Program-made: the position numbers and the translations under genes
NCBI GenBank assembly: GCA_028571685.1
Contig: CM053146.1
Location: forward strand, 68,605,431 to 68,669,430
Direction of reading: 5' to 3'
DNA from: Heterohyrax brucei
Taxonomy: Eukaryota; Chordata; Mammalia; Hyracoidea; Procaviidae
Length of the DNA: 64,000 nucleotides
The notes under the pieces: model-generated
What the model saw: only the letters and a program-made list of their open reading frames with translations
Database searches by the model: none
Told to the model about the DNA's origin: nothing
Part shown: piece by piece, positions 22,447-32,808 of the stretch
Layout: the number at the start of each line of letters is the position of its first letter
How positions within the stretch are numbered: the stretch's first letter is position 1

Positions 22447-23907
22447 AGGATTGGTATCCAGAAAATGTGGCCTTTGTGATAGAAACAATGCTGGAGGTCT
22501 CATGTTAGAATTTTGCAAATACATTTGTTCATCAACGTAAATGACAACTATACACATGAACCTCACCAGATGTAATAAGCAGGAATTGATGCAAAATCTC
22601 AATACCATCAGTCAGAACAAGAGCAGGTGCCAGTTGCAGCACAGACCATTAATTGCTCATATACAAGTTCAAATTGAAAGTGAATTAGAAGTAGTTAATG
22701 AGAGCCAAAGAACTAACTTGAATATATCCCACCTGAATTTAGAGACTATCTCAAGAATAGATTTTATGCATTGAACATTGATAACCGAAGACCAGATGAA
22801 TTGTAGAATGACATCAAAGACATCATATATGAGGAAAGCAAGAGGTCATTAGAAAGACGAATAAGAAAGACAAAACCAAACTGGATGTCAGAAGAGACTC
22901 TGAAACTTGTTTTTGAACACTGAGTAGCTAAAGTAAAAGGTAGAAATGATGAAGTTAAAAAAAATGAATAGACTATTTCAAAGGGTGGCTTGAGAAGTCG
23001 AAGCGTCATAAAGACAAGTCTGAGAGCTGGAGACAGAAATCTAAAATGAAGAATACACTCTGCATTCCTCAAGAAAGAACTGAAGAAAAAATTAAAGCCA
23101 CAAGTTGCAATGATGAAAGATTCTATGGGGAAAATATTAAATGATGGAAGAAGCATCAAAAGAATATGGAAGAAATACAAAGAGACATTATACCAGAAAG
23201 AATGGGTCAATGTTCAACTACTTCAAGAGGTAGCATATGACTGGAAAAGCTGATGATTCTGAAGGAAGAAGTTTAAGCTGTATTGAAAACATTGGGAAAA
23301 AAACAAGGGTCCAGGAATTGAAGAAGTATCGGTTGAAGTGTTTCAATAAATGGATGCAGCTCTGGAAGTGCTAACTTGTCTATGCCCAGAAATTTGGAGA
23401 ACAACTACCTGGCCAATCCATTGAAGGAGTTCCATGTTAACTCCTAGTCCCCAAAAAGTGATCCTACTGAATGCAGAAATTATCAAACCATATCATTGAT
23501 ACCACAAGCTAGTAAAATTTTGCTAAGGATCATTCAAAAGCAGCTGCAGTAGAATATTGACAGGGAACTGACACAATTTCATGTTGGATTCATTACAGCA
23601 CATGAAGCCAGAAATATCATTGCTGCTGTAAAACGGATCTTGGCTGAAAGCAGAGAATACTAGAAAAATGATTACATGTGTTTTATTTACTATGCATGGG
23701 CATTCAACTGTGTGGATCATAACAAATAATGGATAACATTGTTGTTGTTATTGCATTATGGGTAACGAGAATTCCAGAACACTTAAATGTGCTCACGATG
23801 AATCTGTACACAGATAAAGAGGTAGTCATTTGATCAGAACAATGGGACATTGCATAGTTTAAAGTCAGGAAAAGTGTGCATCAGGATTATATCCTCTCAC
23901 TATACCT

Positions 23908-23931
23908 CGAATCCGACTCGACGGCACTTGG
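23908..23931 (+). mobile_element. 24-bp AfroSINE-like tail micro-insertion
   Basis: CGAATCCGACTCGACGGCAC followed by TTGG splits the RTE text between CTATACCT and ATTCAGTCTG. Flanking TATACCT (23901-23907) and CATAGCT (23932-23938) look like a decayed 7-bp duplication. Confidence 0.7.
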
Positions 23932-24288
23932 CATAGCTATTCAGTCTGTGCAATCTGAGAAGCTGGACTCTTGAAGAAGAATGGGGCATCAGGGTTGGAA
24001 GAAGATGCAATATCAACTTGACTTGTCGCAGATAATACAACTTTCCTTGCTGAAAGTGAAAAGGACTTGAAACACTTAGAACTGAAGAGAAATGAAGGTA
24101 TTTATACCACAGCAAAACTTGTAAAGACATAGACTTAAACAACTTTCAATACACAAGAAGAAAAATAAAAAATAATTAACCTTTAAGGAGTTTGATATCA
24201 AGTTGAGAGATTATCACTAGCTTTCTCTCAGCTCAGAGGGACCCTTCTGCTTCCCCAGGCTGCTTCTAGTAAGAGCACTTCATCATCC

Positions 24289-24404
24289 AAGTGGGTTCAG
24301 AAACAGCCATTGATAGTGTAATCAGGTGGCACCCAAACACAACCTGGCTCAGAAGTCACACTCCAAAGATTTCTTGGGTTGCATTTACTCTGTGGAGAAA
24401 AAAG
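24289..24404 (+). repeat. ~120-bp segment (copy B)
   Basis: Second copy of the segment found inside the RTE. It lacks about 12 bp present in copy A. The flanks do not match those of copy A, so the similarity ends at the segment edges. Confidence 0.7.
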
Positions 24405-24554
24405 AGGGAAAATGAGAAAGTTTTTTTTGTTTTTAATCAATATGAATGGGTTAAGAACTGGGAAAATGATTTTTCTTTGATCCTTAACAGAGCAATCATC
24501 AATCTTCCTCACAGTCAAACATGCATAAACATCCAGTTTATAATTTTGGAGGTA

Positions 24555-24720
24555 GTAAAGTGTAATGAATTATACATCACATCAGCCGTAACCAAACTCT
24601 TCATATTGCCCCTAGAGCTTAGAAATCCAAAGTCCAGATTCACTAAGCATTGTGACTATGGGAAAATTATATAATGTACCTCAAAAATAAAATTGTGTAT
24701 TTTCTGAATGTTTTGCAGTA
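24555..24720 (+). mobile_element. MIR SINE relic
   Basis: Sense MIR order: AGTAAAGTGTAATGAATTAT head, AAAGTCCAGATTCACTAAGC, TGTGACTATGGGAAAATTAT, then CCTCAAAAATAAAATTGTG. Confidence 0.6.
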
Positions 24721-24785
24721 AGGATCAGGTAATATGAAACAACATAGTACAAGGGCTAGTGATTACTGCTAAAAAAATAAAAGAC

Positions 24786-24978
24786 ATTGACTTAGAGTTG
24801 ATTCCAACTCGTAGCAACTCTATAGAACAGAGAGGGACTGCCACGTAGAGTTTCTGAGGCTGTAAATCTTTACTGAAGCAGACTGTCACATCTTTCTCCT
24901 CCAGAGCTAGTAAGTTTGAACCACCAGCATTTCAGTTAGCAGCCAAGCACACAATCACTGCACAGCCAGAGCTCCTCA
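24786..24978 (-). mobile_element. AfroSINE, long variant
   Basis: Antisense: TTGATTCCAACTCGTAGCAA, AATCTTTACTGAAGCAGACT, TTCAGTTAGCAGCCAAGC and GCACAGCCAGAGCTCCT. Confidence 0.9.
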
Positions 24979-24979
24979 A

Positions 24980-25310
24980 GGCCACTGCTAGTAGTTATTA
25001 TTTCATATTTAGTGTTTGCCTTAGCAACAGCTTATGAAGGAAGTATCCAGAGAAACTTGACATCAACCTAAGTGGAAGATTTCAGCATGGCAGAAGGTGA
25101 CATCAGGTGAGTTATTAGTCAGTCTCAAAATCAGAAACAAATTACTCATGAAGCCAGACATCAGCAGGACCCATAAGAGCGCCAGTCAAGATTTATCTTG
25201 TCTAGTAGTAATAGCTCCACTACTCTACCATAAACTGGATGAATCTGGCTAACTAACCACAGACCTTCCATGGCAATTCTTGTCTGTTTGCTGTGAGCTT
25301 ACTTCTTCCC
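24980..25310. other. Unassigned interval
   Basis: No family or gene recognised. Confidence 0.4.
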
Positions 25311-25474
25311 CCGAAAAAAGCCAAACCCGTTGTGACTGAGTTCTGACTCACAGCAACCCTTTAGGACAGAGTAGAATACCCCATAGAGTTTCCAGGGAGC
25401 GCCAGGTGGATTCAAACTGCCAACCTTTAGGTTAGCAATTGTAGCTCTTAACTGCTCCACCACTGAGGTTTCCC
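25311..25474 (-). mobile_element. AfroSINE
   Basis: Near-full antisense copy: AGCCAAACCCGTTGTGACTG, GACAGAGTAGAATACCCCAT, AACCTTTAGGTTAGCAATTG, ending ACCACTGAGGTTTCCC. Confidence 0.9.
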
Positions 25475-25561
25475 TGCACTCCGCATTTCGATAGTATTTT
25501 TGAAAGTGAGCCAAAAATGAGTTTGGTTGAATTTTTTTTTTTTTCTTTTTTTTGGCATGAA

Positions 25562-25646
25562 AGAGCCCTGATGTTGCAGTGGTTAAGAGCTCAGAAGCAC
25601 GTAGGCATTTCTAATCTGTCCTACGGGGTCGCTATGATTTGTCAGA
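25562..25646 (+). mobile_element. AfroSINE with central deletion
   Basis: Head AGAGCCCTGATGTTGCAGTG joined to the distal body TAATCTGTCCTACGGGGTCG. The central tRNA-related part is missing. Confidence 0.75.
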
Positions 25647-25824
25647 GTATGGGAAACTCCTACAATGAATTTGAAACCTTTTCACTGAAGTGTCATGTCC
25701 AAGAAGACGCTATTAAAATATAAACGTTATTTGTGAAATATGTTTAAGTTTTTTAGTTTTTGTTGCTATTAATCTAAAAGAAAGGGAAACACTACAGCTG
25801 AATTTTAAGATAAGGAATGGGATG

Positions 25825-25985
25825 AAGATCATACACTTTGGCTTTGGATCTGTGTTAGAATTTTTCCTTCTGGTTACTAGATATAGGGTCCTTGGCATGT
25901 AACTTATGCTTTTTGAGTCTGTTCCCTTACGATGCAAAATATGCATAACATTATCTACCAAACAGGTGAGGTGAAGTTTAATGGA
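25825..25985 (+). mobile_element. MIR SINE relic
   Basis: Sense MIR order: CTTTGGCTTTGGATCTGTG, GGCATGTAACTTATGC, TTTTTGAGTCTGTTCCCTTA, ACCAAACAGGTGAGGTGA. Confidence 0.65.
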
Positions 25986-26021
25986 CACTAATATGGTGTG
26001 AAACACGCTACGATTTCATAC

Positions 26022-26106
26022 CCCAAACCAAACTTGTTGCTGTAGAGTAGATTTGAACTTACAGTAACCCTGTAGGACAGAGTAGAACTGTTCATAGAGT
26101 GTCCGA
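26022..26106 (-). mobile_element. AfroSINE 3' half
   Basis: Antisense: CCAAACCAAACTTGTTGCTG, then GACAGAGTAGAACTGTTCAT. Truncated inside the body. Confidence 0.8.
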
Positions 26107-26539
26107 ATCACAGAGGCCCTGGGTAAACTGGTGATTCCCAGGCCACTGCTTATAGCCAACAGAATCAGTTGCCATGGAAATTGGGTTTATAAGCTCCCCA
26201 GATGAATCTTACGTATTATAAATTTTGTGAAGCTCTGGTTAAAGAAAAAAAAGCGAGACCTTCAGTTTCTAGTGTAATGGACTAACTGGCTAAAATAATG
26301 GCCAGCATTTATTCTTTCACACTTCCTAGCCACCAGCTATGAAGTTGCTGCTTTGATACATGAGATTGAATCTTACACCACCTGCCACTCACTTATGCAC
26401 AGATCACAATTTAAAGTATCAGTGCAATCTGGTCTAGATTCTGTGCTCTGGCTTGTCAAGCTGTGGGGTCTACCCAAAGAGGAAACTTCTCAGAGGCCTC
26501 CAAAGTTGCAGTGGTTAGTGCCTACCTTGTAATCTTAGG
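26107..26539. other. Mostly unassigned; SINE head scrap at right
   Basis: About 26496-26525 resembles a decayed sense AfroSINE head (CAGTGGTTAGTGCCTACC). Nothing else recognised. Confidence 0.4.
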
Positions 26540-27490
26540 AGAGAGAATAGTTATTTTCATGATTATGTGAAAGTATACAGTCCAAGTCAGTTTTGCACAC
26601 CCGCCTCTCTATAACCCTATTTGCTCTCCACACCCTGTGACAGCCCACTCTTCCTTTCCATTCTTTACTTCTGGTATCCTCATAACAAACACCTGTTGCC
26701 TCTTCTCCACCCACTCCTCTCGCATCTAGAAATAAACCAGTAGGAAAGCCCTCTATAAATGTATAAAGCCACAAAGTACACACACCACAAGCTAACACTG
26801 TGCCCCTGAGTCTAGTGCATTCTTGTCTGAAGAGTTAACCTCAGTACTGGTTTCAGGTTAGGGCCAGTAGCAAGTCTATGGGCCAGGTTCCCCGGGGACC
26901 CTCTAGGCTGCTGAACCATATGGTCTTTTGGTAGAGTTCCTGAACTGCACACTTCTTTTTCTCATGCCACATCAGGGACTCTACAGTGTATCTGCCATCA
27001 CAGCTACCTTTGGCAGTGGCTGGGCACTGTCTGGTTCTTCTGGTCTCACGCTGATGCAGTCTCCCATTCATATTGGTCTTTTTGTGTCCTGGGCTCATTT
27101 TCATGTCTTTAATGTTCTCTGTACTCATCTGTTCCATATGGGTTGGGATCATTTGGTATACCTCAGATGACAACTGTCTAGCTTTTAAGATCCCCGACAC
27201 CACTCACCAATATGGGGTGCAGAAGGCTCTCTTAACAAAAGACTAGTTACACCAGTTGACCTTGATATCCCCTGAAAACATGGTCCCCAGACTCCTGTCC
27301 TTTTTACTCCTTTGAAACGTTGGGTTGAATTTAGAAAATGTTTCAGTTTATGGTGTAGTCCAATTATGCTGATCTGCTGTCTACTGCATGCTGTCATTTC
27401 CTTCACCTAGCCAAATTCCAATTGACTAGCTAGTCTATAAACATCCTTCTCCCTCCCTCCCCATTCCTGTAGCCATCAAAGTCTTTTCTT
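26540..27490 (-). mobile_element. L1 3' UTR, antisense
   Basis: Plus strand shows the reversed 3' UTR: TACAGTCCAAGTCAGTTTTG near the terminal end, GGGCACTGTCTGGTTCTTCT, TTTTAAGATCCCCGACACCA, and the start of the 3' UTR near 27.45 kb. Open frames here (one of 116 residues) have no domain and are incidental. Confidence 0.85.
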
Positions 27491-27843
27491 CTGTACCTAA
27501 GTCCATTTTTAAGTCCTTATTGTAGAGGGCAAGACAAATGACTTTCTTATGGCAGCTGTCTTTTGTTGGAATTGACTTGTCAGCACCTAACAGCCTTAGG
27601 AGCCAAGAAAAGGAAGACTGTGCTTGGTGAGCGAAGTTAGAAAAGTCTGGCAAGATGAGAAGAACATTCTAGGCAGAACAAACAGCACATGCGAAAAGAC
27701 AGAGGTAAAATACAGTGTGCTTAGTGTAAGGAAATTGCAATCAGAGACTAGGATCAAATCCTTTCTGAAGTAACTTAAACCATATTCTTCATTTTATTCA
27801 CAATTGAAATAAAAAAAGACATGTTTTTACTCCCCTGTATGAT
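27491..27843. other. Unassigned; possible old interspersed repeat at about 27650-27760
   Basis: AGAACATTCTAGGCAGAACA and AACAGCACATGCGAAAAGAC resemble a common mammalian repeat motif, but the family is not certain. Confidence 0.35.
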
Positions 27844-28253
27844 AGTCCTTTCTATAAGTGCTTAGGTTCCTCCTTTTCATTCACTTCTTTCCAACATTCA
27901 TCTTCGCAAACTGATCTTCAGACTTTACCTTTCTCTCAAACTGGTTGATTCAAGACCAAACACATTTTGTTACATTTATTTAACAGTTGACCAAATGTAA
28001 GAAGAATTTATGCTCACAGTGTCCTCATTTGTTGCGGGACAGCAATTCTGGTACTGTATTGCTGACTTGTTTTCTTATGGCAGATATCAAACACAATGCA
28101 AGCCTGTTTGAAAACGAAGAATCAATCAGGTACTACAACGGGAAACAGGTGACTGTTTGAGAGAAAGGTAAAATCTGAAGATCAGTTTGCGAAGATGAAT
28201 GTTGGAAAGAAGTGAATGAAAAGGAGGAACCTAAAGCACTTATAAAAAGGACT
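27844..28253. repeat. Inverted repeat: 97/98-bp arms, 215-bp spacer
   Basis: The left arm 27844-27940 is the reverse complement of the right arm 28156-28253 with only three differences (two substitutions and one single-base indel). The spacer is 27941-28155. GTGACT flanks the right arm on both sides (28149-28154 and 28254-28259). No terminal motif of a known transposon is seen. Confidence 0.95.
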
Positions 28254-28260
28254 GTGACTT

Positions 28261-28408
28261 CTTCACAAAATTCTGTATATTTTGTCTAATTGTGACTTGC
28301 AGAATTAAGTAATGACAGAATTTCAGTCCTCTGAGTTTACAAAATCTATTCCTAGACTTAACAATAAGACTAAGTCAGTGAATTGCTTGGGTTTTGTTTT
28401 GTTATGTT
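28261..28408 (+). repeat. 148-bp direct repeat, copy 1
   Basis: Matches 29647-29794 over 148 bp with two substitutions and no gaps. Starts CTTCACAAAATTCTGTATAT. It begins 7 bp after the right arm of the inverted repeat. Confidence 0.97.
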
Positions 28409-28800
28409 ATTAGCTCTCCTGTTACAGGATTCTTTAATCTATTTAGGGTTTATCTACATGAAAGATGATAGAATCAACTATATTTATCTGTGGTAATCAA
28501 AGACAAGGAAAATGTAGAGAACAAAACCCTAAGGTAATTCTAAAATCAGTTTTAATCTACTTACTCAAACTTTTCCAAAATCTTTGTAAACCAAAATTGA
28601 AAATTTTTAATTTCATTTCTTTCTCATGTTTTATGCTACAGGATAGATGTATTGATGTGAAATGAAGTGCCAATGAAATGGAAACATAGAAATGTAGTTA
28701 CAGCAAAACAAATAGGCCACCTACTTACTGTGTGCTGATAATGAATAATCAGTAATAAATTCCCTCCATCCGTGAATCTAATTAGAGAGCCTACTACGTG
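28409..28800. other. Unassigned interval between direct repeats
   Basis: No family or gene recognised. Confidence 0.4.
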
Positions 28801-28803
28801 ATG

Positions 28804-28962
28804 CGGAAACCCTAGTGGCTTGCTAGCTAAGAGCTTGACTGCTAACTGGAAGGTCGGCAGTTTGAATCTGCCAGGCGCTCCTTGGAAACTCTATGGGGAA
28901 GCTCTACTCTGTCTTGTAGAGTTACTATGAGTTGGAACTAACTCCATGGCAACAGGTAACTA
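28804..28962 (+). mobile_element. AfroSINE
   Basis: Near-full sense copy: GGAAACCCTAGTGGCTTGCT, AAGGTCGGCAGTTTGAATCT, GCGCTCCTTGGAAACTCTAT, ending CTCCATGGCAACAGG. Little diverged. Confidence 0.92.
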
Positions 28963-28973
28963 CGTGACATTGT

Positions 28974-29612
28974 TTACATCAAAATCATTTGGGGAGCTGG
29001 TTAAAAATGCAAAGGACCCATCCCGAGGAGATCTCAATATAAACTGGGGTTGGATCTCAGGTATCTATCATTTTATAACTGTCATGGATTCAATTCTGTC
29101 CCCTGCAAAATAGGTGTAGCCATGTGACTGTCCTCCATTTCGTAGTTTTCCTGTGCTGTATGTTAAAGGATTAAGGTGGCACTGTGAATCCCTTTGTAGG
29201 ATCACTTCCCTGCTTCACTGTAAAGGGAGTTTCCCTGGAGTATGGCTTGCCCCACCCTTAATTCTTTCAGCCTACAAAGGACAGAGAAGCAGGCAGAGAA
29301 TTGGGAACCTTGAGCCATCAAGAAAGCAGAACCAAGAGAAGAGCACGTCCTTCAGACCCGAGGTTCCTGTGCCAAGATGCTCCCCAGACAAAGACTGATG
29401 CAATACCAGACTTTCCTCCAGGGGCTGACAAGGGCGAAAGCCTTCCCCTGGAGTGGACACCCTGAATATGGACTTGCAGCCTACCGGCCTATGTAAGAAT
29501 AAACCTTCCTATGTTAAGGCCATCCACTCTGTTAGAGCAGCCCTAGCTGACTAAAACAATCACCTTCTGAAGGTGATGATAATGTAACTCAAATCTTAAG
29601 GTGCCTCTGTTG
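28974..29612 (+). mobile_element. MER5A-like hAT MITE, split by an LTR
   Basis: The left part resembles the MER5A body (ACATCAAAATCATTTGGGGA; GCTGGTTAAAAATGCAAAGG). The right part after 29558 (ATCACCTTCTGAAGGTGAT) may be its remainder. The LTR at 29080-29558 separates them. Confidence 0.6.
29080..29558 (+). mobile_element. Solo LTR, ERVL/MaLR-like
   Basis: Starts TGTCATGGATTCAATTC and ends AGCTGACTAAAACA. Flanked by ATAAC and ATCAC, a near-match 5-bp duplication. Closest in the window to the copy at 7689-8212. No internal region. Confidence 0.8.
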
Positions 29613-29646
29613 GACAAGTACAATGGTCAGTAATAGCAGGATGAGT

Positions 29647-29794
29647 CTTCACAAAATTCTGTATATTTTGTCTAATCGTGACTTGCAGAATTAAGTAATG
29701 ACAGAATTTCAGTCCTCTGAGTTTACAAAATCTATTCCTAGACTTAACAATAAGACTAAGTCAGTGAATTGCTTGGGTTTTGTTTTATTATGTT
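29647..29794 (+). repeat. 148-bp direct repeat, copy 2
   Basis: Partner of 28261-28408, 1,386 bp downstream, with two differences. The sequence on either side of the two copies is not related. Confidence 0.97.
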
Positions 29795-30655
29795 TTAATA
29801 CATTTGCCAGCCAATTTAATATGTTTACATATAATTATTTTGGTCTATTGTGAAATTAACTTTTTGATTGTGTCCTGTGGATATCTGCCACATCTTTAGA
29901 AAATTTTATAAGATAGAAAATGAAGGTCTGTCTTTCTGTTTAGTCCCAAGTTTGTAGTATAGCTTTTCTAAATAGATTCTTCCTTACACAAAAAATCAAA
30001 AGGAGTAGGTGTAGGCTTCTCGGATGTTTCCTGTTCTATAAAAAGAAAATGCAACGCTATGCCTTCCTTAGGGATTATAATGGATTTTCAAATGGCACTC
30101 AGCCATTGATCAACTGTCTCAAAGATTTCAGCAAGGATAGAAGTCTGAGTGAATAGAATCCTTGGTATTGATAAGTCCCTTACAGGCAGCAAGGGAAGAA
30201 TTGTGATTTTCAATCTGTATGTTTCCATGATGTGTACTGAACATCTGTGCACTGAACTGAATCAAACTGTATGAACTCAGTATGTCTGCCACTGGGCATA
30301 GGTAATTCTTCAGCATATTCTGTGGTGCAAATGGAATCTAAGAGCTATCCAAATAATTGACAAACTGCCAGTCATCTTCAAAGTGGTAAAAGGGCATACA
30401 TGGTGATCCATTTGATTCTGGTTTTCAAGTAATTTTCTAATAAACAGTCTACATTTGCAAAAATATTAATGACATATTTTTACTAATACGAAAGTTTAGA
30501 ATCAAGAATAAAAATATTTTAGAAAGGAAGTATTGTAAATGATGAACAAAGGTTGTTATACTGTTTCTCACCCTAAAAATAAGATTAGACCAGCTAATTT
30601 ATTCATTTGCGCTCATAAATTTATTCACTCCCACTGTTTCTTTTTTTCAAAAAAC
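29795..30655. other. Unassigned AT-rich interval
   Basis: No family or gene recognised. Confidence 0.45.
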
Positions 30656-30659
30656 ACTA

Positions 30660-31425
30660 TTTTTTTTTACACTGTGATTAAGGGAAAGTACAGTCCAAAT
30701 TAATTCCACATACCTGCCTATCTGCAGCTCCATCTGCTCTCCTCACCCTATGACAGCACATTTCTCCTTTTCACTCTATATTTCTAGTGTCCTCTTAAAG
30801 AGCACCTGTCCCCTCTTCACCACCCTCTTCTCTCTCATGTAGAAAGAAACCAGTAGGACAGCCTCCTCTAAATGTATAAACCCATAAAATCCACACATAA
30901 AAACACATAAAACGCTCCTACTATGTGTGTCCCCAACTCCAGTCCATTCTTGTCTGAAGAGTTGACCTCAGTACTTGTTTCAGTAATGGGCCAGCATCAA
31001 GTCTAGGGGCCATGTTCCCAGGGGACCCTCCAGCCAACTAGATCATCGACTCTGTTCTTTTAGAAGAGTTCTGGAAGTGCACGCATCTTTTTCTCATGTT
31101 GCCTCAGGGACTCTATATTCTGTCCCCCATCAGGGCTGCCTTTGGTGGTGGGCAGGCACCGTCTGGTACTTCTGGTCTCATGCTGATGCAGTCTCCCGTT
31201 CATAAGGGTCCTTCTGTCTTCTGTGCTCATTTTTCCTTGTGTCTTTGATGTTCTCAGTCATGATCTATTCCAGATGGGTTGGGACTATTTGGTGTACCTC
31301 AGATGGCAGCTGGCTAGCTTTTAAGACTCCAGATGCCATCCACCAATGCTGGGTAAAGAAGACTCTCTTAGGTAAAGACTAACTGTGCCAAGTGAACTCG
31401 ACATCCCCTGAAAACATGGTCCTAC
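30660..31425 (-). mobile_element. L1 3' UTR, antisense
   Basis: Reversed 3' UTR landmarks: TACAGTCCAAATTAATTCCA, GGCAGGCACCGTCTGGTACT, AGCTTTTAAGACTCCAGATG and CCCCTGAAAACATGGTCC. Same subfamily as 26540-27490. Confidence 0.85.
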
Positions 31426-31456
31426 CCAAATAAATAACAAACTGTCAGTCTGGGGG

Positions 31457-31560
31457 TCAAATCTACCAAGTGTCCCTTGGAAACTCTATGTAGCAGTTCT
31501 ACTTTCTCCTGTGGGATTGCTATGAGTTGAAATCAACTTAATGGCAGTGGGTTAGTGACA
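31457..31560 (+). mobile_element. AfroSINE, 5'-truncated
   Basis: Sense body: AATCTACCAAGTGTCCCTTG, TCCTGTGGGATTGCTATGAG, tail TTAATGGCAGTGGG. Confidence 0.85.
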
Positions 31561-31815
31561 ATGTTGAACATCATTTCATATGCTTATTTTCTATTTGTAT
31601 GTCTTCCTTGGCGAGGTGTATATTCAGGTATTTTACCTATTTTTTATTTGGCTTGTTTTGCTATTGTTAAGTTTTAAGGAATGAAGATCTTCTCCTATTG
31701 GGGAAGTTAGATCAATGGAAACAGAATAAACAGAATGGAAGCAATGAGAATGCTGAACCATTGTGAAAATTGTAAACAGTAACACGAAATATTATTTAAA
31801 GAATTATTAAATGGG

Positions 31816-32808
31816 GGGCGGAGTCAAGATGACCGACTAAGCACACTTCTCCTTCTATCCCTCTGGAAACCAAGACCTGAATTGACAATCAAACAGAGCC
31901 TTCTGAGCACCTAATCAGCCTCAGGACACGGCACAGAGCTGTTAATTGGGACTTCATACCACTCAGCGAAAAACCTCCTCTCGCTGACTCCCGCTCCTGG
32001 CTAGCCCCGGCTCTCACGGACGGAAGGTAAATGCACCGTTTTGACATTTTTTTCCCTCTGTCTCGGCTGGCGGGTGGAGCTCGATCTTGCCTGGCGGCTG
32101 GACTCAGATGCGCTGCTGGGGGGATAGGCCGGCGAAATTCCCATATTCTGAGAGCCAGGCTCGGGACTCTGTTAACCTAGACACTTTGAGCCTTTCGTTT
32201 TGTAGCTGCCTCAGTGGGGTATGTGTGGAGCTCTGTGGTCAGGGTGCGGACGCCACGTTGGTACCGAGATTTTAGCGGGACCTCGTTCTTAGCCTGGGAG
32301 CCAGCGCCTGCAAACGGGACAGCGCTTCTCCGTCAGAAAAGTAGTGATTTTGCACAGTGCTGCCTACATTGGGGGCCCTGCAACAGAAGCAGAGGGATCA
32401 CTGCCTCTCGGCACCTTTGGCCCCCCGTCTGCTGCCTGTGTGGAGGACGCCATCTTGGGTACGGTGGCCGCAGCTGGACCTAATTCTTAGCTTGGGAGCC
32501 AGAGCCTGCCCACAAGAGAGCGCTTTTCTATCACAAAACCAGTACTCGACGCAGTGTTGGATAAGGCTAGGCCCTGTCCGCAGAGGCCACCAGGGCACTA
32601 GCAGTGCTGTATTCTGAACTAGTTTGTTATCATCTGGGGTGGGATACAGTGGTGCTTACTTTGTCAGATGGGAAGAGGGACCTCTACACCTGAAAACTTA
32701 ACTGACTTGTGAACCGGTCAGATACCTTTTGCTTTACATTTGAAGACAGCCTAGAGAAACATTTGCAATCCATCCTCACAGTACCTCTTCCAGCCTCTAC
32801 ATACTCAC
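31816..32808 (+). promoter_or_regulatory. L1 5' UTR / internal promoter region
   Basis: GC- and CpG-rich compared with the AT-rich surroundings, directly upstream of ORF1, and beginning with the conserved L1 start. In the family this region carries the internal RNA polymerase II promoter. Several short open frames on both strands here have no recognisable product. Confidence 0.75.
32244..32620 (+). repeat. Two ~196-bp monomers in the L1 5' UTR
   Basis: GCGGACGCCACGTTGGTACC near 32246 recurs as GAGGACGCCATCTTGGGTAC near 32443. TTCTTAGCCTGGGAGCCAGC recurs as TTCTTAGCTTGGGAGCCAGA. The spacing is about 196-197 bp, so the promoter region has a diverged tandem-monomer structure. Confidence 0.8.

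Larger units (their letters stand above)
21490..24125 (+). mobile_element. RTE/BovB-type LINE, long but decayed
   Basis: The longest RTE copy in the window. A leader with CATATGTCTGTCAGTATGTA is followed by the endonuclease region (protein text IQIYAPNT near 22176-22199) and the central ORF (CCACCTGAATTTAGAGACTA). The RT region runs to about 24.1 kb (AAGTGTGCATCAGGATTAT; TTGCTGAAAGTGAAAAGGAC). An intact ORF would be about 1,000 residues; here the longest fragments are 65-77 residues, so it is dead. The 3' third of the ORF and the terminus are missing. Contains a ~120-bp foreign segment and a 24-bp micro-insertion. Families of this kind are thought to mobilise AfroSINEs. Confidence 0.85.

Noticed and set aside
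22764-23210. 148-residue open frame on the minus strand
   Set aside because: Antisense to the decayed RTE ORF; no domain.
24291-24674. 127-residue open frame beginning in the duplicated segment
   Set aside because: It runs from the ~120-bp duplicated segment into unrelated sequence and a MIR relic; no domain and no conserved start.
26853-27203. 116-residue open frame on the minus strand
   Set aside because: Lies wholly within an L1 3' UTR, which is non-coding in the family.
27844-28253. Inverted repeat as a DNA transposon with long terminal inverted repeats
   Set aside because: No matching TA, 8-bp or other standard duplication and no known terminal motif. The adjacent 148-bp direct copy is better explained by template switching.
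32087-32617. Overlapping open frames in the L1 5' UTR
   Set aside because: GC-rich DNA has few stops. No similarity to a known protein, and the frames are not preserved between the two monomers.
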